In this document: positions 5,728 to 9,883 of the stretch, piece after piece
Position numbering within the stretch: the stretch's first letter is position 1
How the letters are laid out: every line of letters starts with the position of its first letter
NCBI GenBank assembly: GCA_023144145.1
Contig: JAGLGG010000185.1
Location: 1-9,883, forward strand
Origin: Anaerolineales bacterium
Lineage (GTDB): Bacteria; Chloroflexota; Anaerolineae; Anaerolineales; E44-bin32
Direction of reading: 5' to 3'
DNA: 9,883 nt
Notes under the pieces: model-generated
The model's database searches: none
The model's input: the letters and a program-made list of their open reading frames with translations, nothing else
What the model was told of the DNA's origin: nothing
Program-made: the position numbers and the translations under genes

Positions 5728-6594
5728 ATGCGAGAGTTTTTACGAAAGGTTTTATCCACTCTTGTGCGTATAATCTTGACCCCATTCAGAATAATAACTT
5801 TCCCCTTCAGAAAAATTCGCGACTTCATTAATTACGAACCGGAAGACACTCCCACTCCGGAAGTCTTCGCACGCACCCTGGAACAACCCAGTGTATTACT
5901 CGAGCATATTGGTGCACTTCGAGTACATCTGTTTCGGGCCATCGTAGCCCTTTTCATCGCCACTGGAATCAGCTTCGCATTTGCGACCAGGATTCTCGAT
6001 TTCCTGGCAGAACCTATTGGCGGAATCGATTCACTCCAGGCGATTGAGGTCACCGAATCCATCGGCGCCTTTATGCGGGTTTCACTATTAAGTGGATTTG
6101 CCCTGGCTCTTCCTTACATCCTCTTCGAAGTCTTTTCCTTCGTCAACCCGGGCCTCAAGAGGCGCGAGCGGATTTTCATTCTCATGAGCCTTCCATTTGC
6201 GGCTGTGCTCTTCATCGCTGGATTGGCATTTGCCTTTTTCGTCATGCTCCCCACCGCGCTCCCTTTTCTTTTAAATTTCATGGATATAACCACCGTGCCG
6301 CGCCCCTCGAATTACATCCGCTTCGTCACCAACCTCATGTTTTGGATTGGAATATCTTTCCAATTTCCCTTGTTGATATACGCCCTTGCCTCCCTTGGGT
6401 TTGTTCGTTCTGAAACCCTGGTAAGAGGATGGCGCATTGCCATTATCGGCATCGCCGTTCTTGCTGCGGTGGTCACTCCGACGGTAGACCCGGTGAACAT
6501 GGGCTTGGTCATGTTACCAATGATCGTGCTTTATTTCATCAGCATTTTCCTCGCCAAAATTGCACAACGTTCGCGTGATCGGCGGACAGCTTAA
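5728..6594 (+). CDS. tatC: Sec-independent protein translocase TatC
   Basis: This 288-residue TatC has six predicted membrane segments (about 68-88, 117-137, 150-175, 200-221, 234-250 and 257-277). Family landmarks are EHIGALRVHL (59-68), TESIGAFMRVSL (109-120), FVNPGLKRRERI (138-149) with E147 matching the glutamate needed for signal-peptide recognition, FQFPLLIYALASLGFV (211-226) and TPTVDPVN (250-257). TatC binds twin-arginine signal peptides and nucleates the Tat pore. An N-terminal extension of about 55 residues is basic and amphipathic (FRIITFPFRKIR at 20-31), absent from the ~250-residue E. coli protein. In the first cytoplasmic motif the usual HLxELR reads HIGALR, so the conserved Glu is Ala63. 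The ATG at 5728 follows the tatA/B-like stop by 3 nt, with GGAAG (5712-5716) upstream. Its stop codon lies inside the 12-bp palindrome GCTTAATTAAGC. Confidence 0.93.
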   Translation: MREFLRKVLSTLVRIILTPFRIITFPFRKIRDFINYEPEDTPTPEVFARTLEQPSVLLEHIGALRVHLFRAIVALFIATGISFAFATRILDFLAEPIGGIDSLQAIEVTESIGAFMRVSLLSGFALALPYILFEVFSFVNPGLKRRERIFILMSLPFAAVLFIAGLAFAFFVMLPTALPFLLNFMDITTVPRPSNYIRFVTNLMFWIGISFQFPLLIYALASLGFVRSETLVRGWRIAIIGIAVLAAVVTPTVDPVNMGLVMLPMIVLYFISIFLAKIAQRSRDRRTA

Positions 6595-6909
6595 TTAAGC
6601 CCCAACAGATCTTAACTACATCGGACTTGTCTAGCAGCGTAATAATCCTTATGCTTCCCTTTCACTATCCAAGGGCGATTCTCAATCATTTCCTCATCAG
6701 AGATCGATGGTCTCGAATGCCTTTGCGGTACCCCCGCAGCGAGGGTACAATCCGAATTAACATGAAGGGGTTTCGGACGTGATTGTACGGGAGGTTGAGC
6801 CTCGCATATTGTAAAACTACCAAATAAGGCCTTCTGACACGTATTCCATTCCCCAAACCTGATTTTTTGCGCAAGATGCAGTAACGGAGATTCGCCAGAC
6901 TTCATTCCT
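6595..6909. other. Intergenic spacer with competing inverted repeats
   Basis: No credible gene was found in these 315 nt; frames on the minus strand are open by chance and carry no recognisable domain. GTACCC (6728-6733) can pair with GGGTAC (6743-6748). The overlapping GTACAATC (6745-6752) can pair with GATTGTAC (6781-6788), with an inner CGAA/TTCG extension (6753-6756 with 6772-6775). The two hairpins share 6745-6748 and cannot form together. A candidate promoter overlaps them (6723-6751). The spacer may be a regulatory leader for the three downstream genes, or the remains of something older. Confidence 0.5.
6723..6751 (+). promoter_or_regulatory. Candidate promoter of the accessory gene trio
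   Basis: TTGCGG (6723-6728), 17 nt, then TACAAT (6746-6751) gives a plausible sigma70-like promoter with a good -10 and a partial -35. The predicted start near 6758 would leave a leader of about 150 nt before the ATG at 6910. The -10 lies within both inverted repeats of this region, so a protein binding either palindrome could control it. This is inferred from spacing and consensus only. Confidence 0.4.
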
Positions 6910-7629
6910 ATGTCCAAAACACTTTCACCAGACCATCCAAATTTAGTTCAAGCAGCATCTCGCTTACAGAGAATGTTCTGGGCATGGGGTAGTTTATTTC
7001 TCGTCATGGGTTTCTTTACCGCCGCAGTGCTTAGGGAGAACTACCCCCTGGCGTCTGCTCCCTGGATCGTTTCTGGAATTCTTGTACTCACCGGGCGACA
7101 ACCTGCCTATCTGGCGCTGGTGGCGGTTTTATGGGGAATGTCGATCACCTCGCTGATCCCCAATCTGAGCAATCTTGTCGGACCTGACCCAATAAGTGTA
7201 ATACTCGAACTTAGCTCCATAGAAGCGATTGCTTTGGCTGTGGTACGACTTGTGCTACTCATTATGGCGTGGAATCAATTCATGTTCTATCGAATACTTT
7301 ACGGAACAGAGCAAATGAGCGGCCTCGAAGAAGACGTACCGGCGATTCCCGAGTTGATTGCGAACAAAACCGACCAGATCGCTCGAATTGCACAATTCGT
7401 CGCCGCACTCGGTTTGGTAGTGGTTTGGGCGTCGAGCATCATGAATTCCGATGCTCTAACCGGATTCTTTTTATCCCTCGCATATGCAGCCTCGATTCTT
7501 TCCATCGGGCTGGGTATTGGCGTAGTATTTTCACCTACTGCTCGAAGAAAAATTGCACTGTCAGCCATCGGTATTGGTTTCATTGTGTTTATTTCAATAT
7601 TCCTTGTAGGACGATTCACCCTTTTGTGA
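6910..7629 (+). CDS. Polytopic membrane protein, unknown function
   Basis: I do not recognise a family. The 239-residue product has about six or seven hydrophobic segments (roughly 22-40, 50-61, 66-84, 105-128, 160-177, 185-207 and 214-236). A short polar N-terminus comes first, and an acidic-to-charged loop at 132-158 (EQMSGLEEDVPAIPELIANKTDQIAR) separates the protein into two membrane halves. No transport, catalytic or metal motif stands out. The upstream GGAG (6886-6889) is 20 nt from the ATG, so the start is not well fixed; M22 is an alternative but would cut into the first hydrophobic segment. The next gene begins 13 nt after its stop, so the two are probably cotranscribed and may act together at the membrane. 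Confidence 0.75.
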   Translation: MSKTLSPDHPNLVQAASRLQRMFWAWGSLFLVMGFFTAAVLRENYPLASAPWIVSGILVLTGRQPAYLALVAVLWGMSITSLIPNLSNLVGPDPISVILELSSIEAIALAVVRLVLLIMAWNQFMFYRILYGTEQMSGLEEDVPAIPELIANKTDQIARIAQFVAALGLVVVWASSIMNSDALTGFFLSLAYAASILSIGLGIGVVFSPTARRKIALSAIGIGFIVFISIFLVGRFTLL

Positions 7630-7642
7630 AGGGTAGAAGCCT

Positions 7643-8425
7643 GTGACATTTTCCTCACCACCGTTTACTGATCCACCAATGAAATTTCATGTGCATCGTA
7701 TTCGTGGTCCTGTACTATTGCGCGCCTTCATTTTTTTTATCGTAAGTGTGATAGGCATGGTGCTTTCCACTGCCATATTGATTTGGCGTTGGCAAGAGGC
7801 GATTAACTATTATGGTCCAGCTGTTGTGTGGCGATGGATTTCTGTGCCTGTTTGGGTTTCGCTCTTCTTCCTGATGATGGCTATCTCCAGCTCCATAATT
7901 CTCCGTCGCGTTCGGCAAAATGAAGTTCAACTCTCAAACATGGGATTGACCATTCAACGCGGAAAACGTCTTGAGACGATTGCTTGGGATAAGGTGATGA
8001 CCATCCGCACATCATCTGAACGATACGGAATATTAGGTGTAAGTTGGGGGGAAAAAACCGAGATCCACATCGTCACCAAGGATGGAACCAAATACAAGTT
8101 TAATCATTCCTTTGAGCGAATTGTCGAATTAATAGAGCAGATTAAGCATTTCGTTTATCCAAGACTTCTTGAAGAGTATCGCCTTGCATTCAATCGTGGA
8201 GAGCCTCTGACGTTCGGCCCACTCGTTTTAACATCAGACGGTATTTTGAACGGTCGCAGAGCGCTTCGATGGAAGGATTTAGGCAAGGTAAACCTTGAGA
8301 GGGGCTCGCTTGAACTTCAACCTCTTGAGAAGAGCAAAGGTCCAAAATTTTCCCTCCCCGCCCATAAGGTCCCAAACATCGACCTTTGCATTCAGTTGAT
8401 AAGCCATTTGAGTCCCCAATCATGA
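7643..8425 (+). CDS. Membrane-anchored protein with two PH-like halves
   Basis: The 260-residue product has two membrane helices (about 25-47 and 66-87) and then a soluble part of about 170 residues. That part reads as two related beta-rich units: LSNMGLTIQRGKRLETIAWDKVMTI (98-122) ending in RIVELIEQIKHF (159-170), and FGPLVLTSDGILNGRRALRWKDLGKV (191-216) ending in NIDLCIQLISHL (245-256). Each runs from a 'G-I/L ... W-K/D-x-V' strand pattern to a closing helix, as in bacterial PH-like (YdbT/DUF6585-like) domains. The family assignment is tentative, from pattern only. The GTG at 7643 is chosen because GAAGGG (7628-7633) lies 9 nt upstream, whereas the in-frame ATG at 7679 has no ribosome-binding site. 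Its stop overlaps the next start (ATGA), so it is translationally coupled to the lipoprotein gene. Confidence 0.75.
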   Translation: MTFSSPPFTDPPMKFHVHRIRGPVLLRAFIFFIVSVIGMVLSTAILIWRWQEAINYYGPAVVWRWISVPVWVSLFFLMMAISSSIILRRVRQNEVQLSNMGLTIQRGKRLETIAWDKVMTIRTSSERYGILGVSWGEKTEIHIVTKDGTKYKFNHSFERIVELIEQIKHFVYPRLLEEYRLAFNRGEPLTFGPLVLTSDGILNGRRALRWKDLGKVNLERGSLELQPLEKSKGPKFSLPAHKVPNIDLCIQLISHLSPQS

Positions 8426-9883
8426 GAATCCCTAGGCTCAAGATATTCTTATTACTCTTCTGGATACTTCTTGTCGTCTCCTGCAGTGGACAAACAGACA
8501 CGCCCGAAGGACCAGCCCCTCCATTCCCAACTTCAGATCCAACATTGATGCCAATTTTCGAGGTCGTCATCACAGTTAGACCACCGGATGGAACCGCGGA
8601 CGATGCTAATCTTGCGATGGTTATTTTAGATGAAGTCACAGGTTGGCCACATAATTCTATAATTCTCCCGATGGCGAAGCTTGACGATGGCCGATGGCAG
8701 ATCAGCCTCAATCCGCCCGCTGGCTCACTGCTGCGCTACCGCTACATTCGTCAAAACCCTGAAGTAGCTTTCGAAGCAGATACACATGGTGCGACTATCC
8801 AAAACAGAATCGTACACATTTCTGGCTCAACCCACGTTCAGGACATGATTGCGACTTGGTCGGGCAAACCACTCCAGGGTCCGATGGGTCGGGTGATTGG
8901 CCGTCTGGTAAATGCCCAAACTGGTGATCCTCTATCAGAAATAGTCGTTAATGTGGGGGGAAACACAGTATTTACAGATGGTTTGGGCAATTTCCGAGTG
9001 GATGGACTTGTTCCGGGATTACACACAATTACAGCGTTCAGCGCCGACGGCTCATTCTCCCCCGCTCAACAGGGCGCCGTGGTTGCCGCTGACAGCACGA
9101 CCCCAGCCCAAATGGGTCTGTTCCCAGCCAAGAAGGTTCAGGTGACTTTCGAGGTGACTGTTCCTGACGATACGCTTGAAGGAATTCAGCTGCGGTTCGC
9201 CGGTAATCTCCAGCAGTTCGGTCACTTGTTTACGGAGTTGCCTGGTGGGATTACGCATGCTGTTGCCCTCATGCCAACACTAATAGAAGTTGATCCAACC
9301 CATTATGTCTTTATCGCCGACCTATATGCCGGTACAGATTTTCATTATAAGTACACATTAGGGGACGGATTGATAAATACAGAACGCGACGCGGATGGTG
9401 CCCTTGTCACGCGTGAAGTCATTATTCCGGATAGCGATGTTGTAATTCGGGATACGATTGAGCGTTGGCAAGCAAAGGATCAAGGAACAGTATTGTTTTG
9501 GTTGGAGGTGCCCTCTTCTACGCCTATCACAGATGTAATCAGCCTTCAAATAAACTCCACGGCTTTATCTTCCCCAATACCAATGTGGAAAATCGGGGAT
9601 CAACAATGGTTCTACACTGTCTATGGTCACCCCGAGAGTGAAGGTGAAATCAGCTACAGATATTGCCGAAACCAACAATGCGGGATCGCGGACGATCTTC
9701 AAACTTCCGCACCCATGTCTAACTGGCGGACCTTCTTCCCTAGCGATACTCAAATCGATCTCAGGGATACTGTTGTTGAATGGAGTTGGTGGAAAGAGCG
9801 TGAGGCCACGAGTTACACTCCGAGTCCACAGATTGCTCCCCTTGAGGGATTCATTGTTGGGGTCGAACTTTTACCCCGCTACA
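8422..9883 (+). CDS. Multidomain carbohydrate-binding-type lipoprotein, 3' truncated by window edge
   Basis: The frame stays open for 487 codons to the window end. A signal peptide with a hydrophobic core (8-19) ends in the lipobox VVSC, giving a lipidated Cys21, then a Pro/Thr-rich linker. Four beta-rich segments follow. Residues 46-150, 238-350 and 355-460 each begin with an extended strand of the type 'VTFEVTVP', contain an aromatic YRY/YKY/YRY strand, and end in a D...W segment, loosely like starch-binding (CBM20) folds. Residues 157-233 form a carboxypeptidase-regulatory-like domain (GRVIGRLVNAQTGDPLSEIVV, then TDGLGNFRVDGLVPG). C415 and C420 could form a disulfide. The last visible residues, GFIVGVELLPRY, resemble the first strand of a TIM-barrel glycoside hydrolase-like domain, so an enzyme domain may follow outside the window. 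It would be anchored on the outer face of the cytoplasmic membrane. Substrate and activity are unknown. The start overlaps the preceding stop by ATGA. Confidence 0.75.
   Translation, partial: MRIPRLKIFLLLFWILLVVSCSGQTDTPEGPAPPFPTSDPTLMPIFEVVITVRPPDGTADDANLAMVILDEVTGWPHNSIILPMAKLDDGRWQISLNPPAGSLLRYRYIRQNPEVAFEADTHGATIQNRIVHISGSTHVQDMIATWSGKPLQGPMGRVIGRLVNAQTGDPLSEIVVNVGGNTVFTDGLGNFRVDGLVPGLHTITAFSADGSFSPAQQGAVVAADSTTPAQMGLFPAKKVQVTFEVTVPDDTLEGIQLRFAGNLQQFGHLFTELPGGITHAVALMPTLIEVDPTHYVFIADLYAGTDFHYKYTLGDGLINTERDADGALVTREVIIPDSDVVIRDTIERWQAKDQGTVLFWLEVPSSTPITDVISLQINSTALSSPIPMWKIGDQQWFYTVYGHPESEGEISYRYCRNQQCGIADDLQTSAPMSNWRTFFPSDTQIDLRDTVVEWSWWKEREATSYTPSPQIAPLEGFIVGVELLPRY

Noticed and set aside
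6589..6600. GCTTAATTAAGC palindrome over the tatC stop
   Set aside because: Perfect, but only 12 bp and AT-rich, with no T-tract; it could easily arise by chance.
6612..6917. 101-codon minus-strand open frame in the spacer
   Set aside because: No recognisable family and no clear ribosome-binding site, and it is antisense to the candidate promoter and hairpins.
8190..8711. 173-codon minus-strand open frame
   Set aside because: Antisense to the end of the PH-like gene and the start of the lipoprotein, both with coherent protein features; treated as a shadow.
9407..9416. TCACGCGTGA as a parS site
   Set aside because: It resembles parS only partly: the core is CACGCGTG instead of CACGTG, the GTTT/AAAC flanks are missing, and it lies within a coding gene far from parAB.
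1..9883. tRNA, rRNA, CRISPR or insertion-sequence signatures
   Set aside because: No cloverleaf, rRNA-like segment, regularly spaced repeats, transposase or terminal inverted repeats were seen on either strand.

Overview
The window looks like chromosomal DNA of a moderate-GC member of the Chloroflexota, probably class Anaerolineae. This is an inference from gene style and order, not a database result: a PfkB-like kinase remnant abutting parA-parB-panE, an Asp23-nusB-tatA/B-tatC cluster with an N-terminally extended TatC, and a multidomain carbohydrate-binding-type lipoprotein. Every convincing gene is on the + strand.

Left edge (1-700). A near-consensus sigma70-type promoter on the minus strand (TTGACA, 17-nt spacer, TATGAT with an extended -10 TG) reads out of the window to the left. 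A perfect 14-bp LacI-type palindrome sits on its predicted start site, so an unseen sugar-regulated gene probably lies just outside. Next come a perfect 18-bp-arm inverted repeat and the decayed 3' part of a PfkB-family sugar kinase. The remnant overlaps parA by ATGA.

Genome maintenance and metabolism (692-4274). parA and parB are tightly coupled with overlapping reading frames. A long-form ketopantoate reductase-like gene starts 1 nt after parB. After a 104-nt gap comes a fabG-type SDR reductase with a clear Shine-Dalgarno sequence. ParA/ParB would segregate the chromosome; PanE-like and FabG would serve CoA/pantothenate-type and fatty-acid synthesis.

Asp23-nusB-Tat cluster (4363-6594). An Asp23/Gls24-family protein is followed by the antitermination factor NusB, a single TatA/B-type subunit and TatC. 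Together the last two suggest a minimal twin-arginine export module. TatC carries a basic N-terminal extension and lacks the usual glutamate of its first cytoplasmic motif.

Accessory end (6595-9883). A 315-nt spacer with competing inverted repeats and a candidate promoter leads into three closely coupled genes: a polytopic membrane protein, a two-TM protein with two apparently duplicated PH-like halves, and a large lipoprotein. The lipoprotein has one carboxypeptidase-regulatory-like domain and three beta-rich, starch-binding-like segments. It runs off the right edge just where a catalytic domain may begin. This is the least explained part of the window and the best candidate for an undescribed envelope or carbohydrate-related system.
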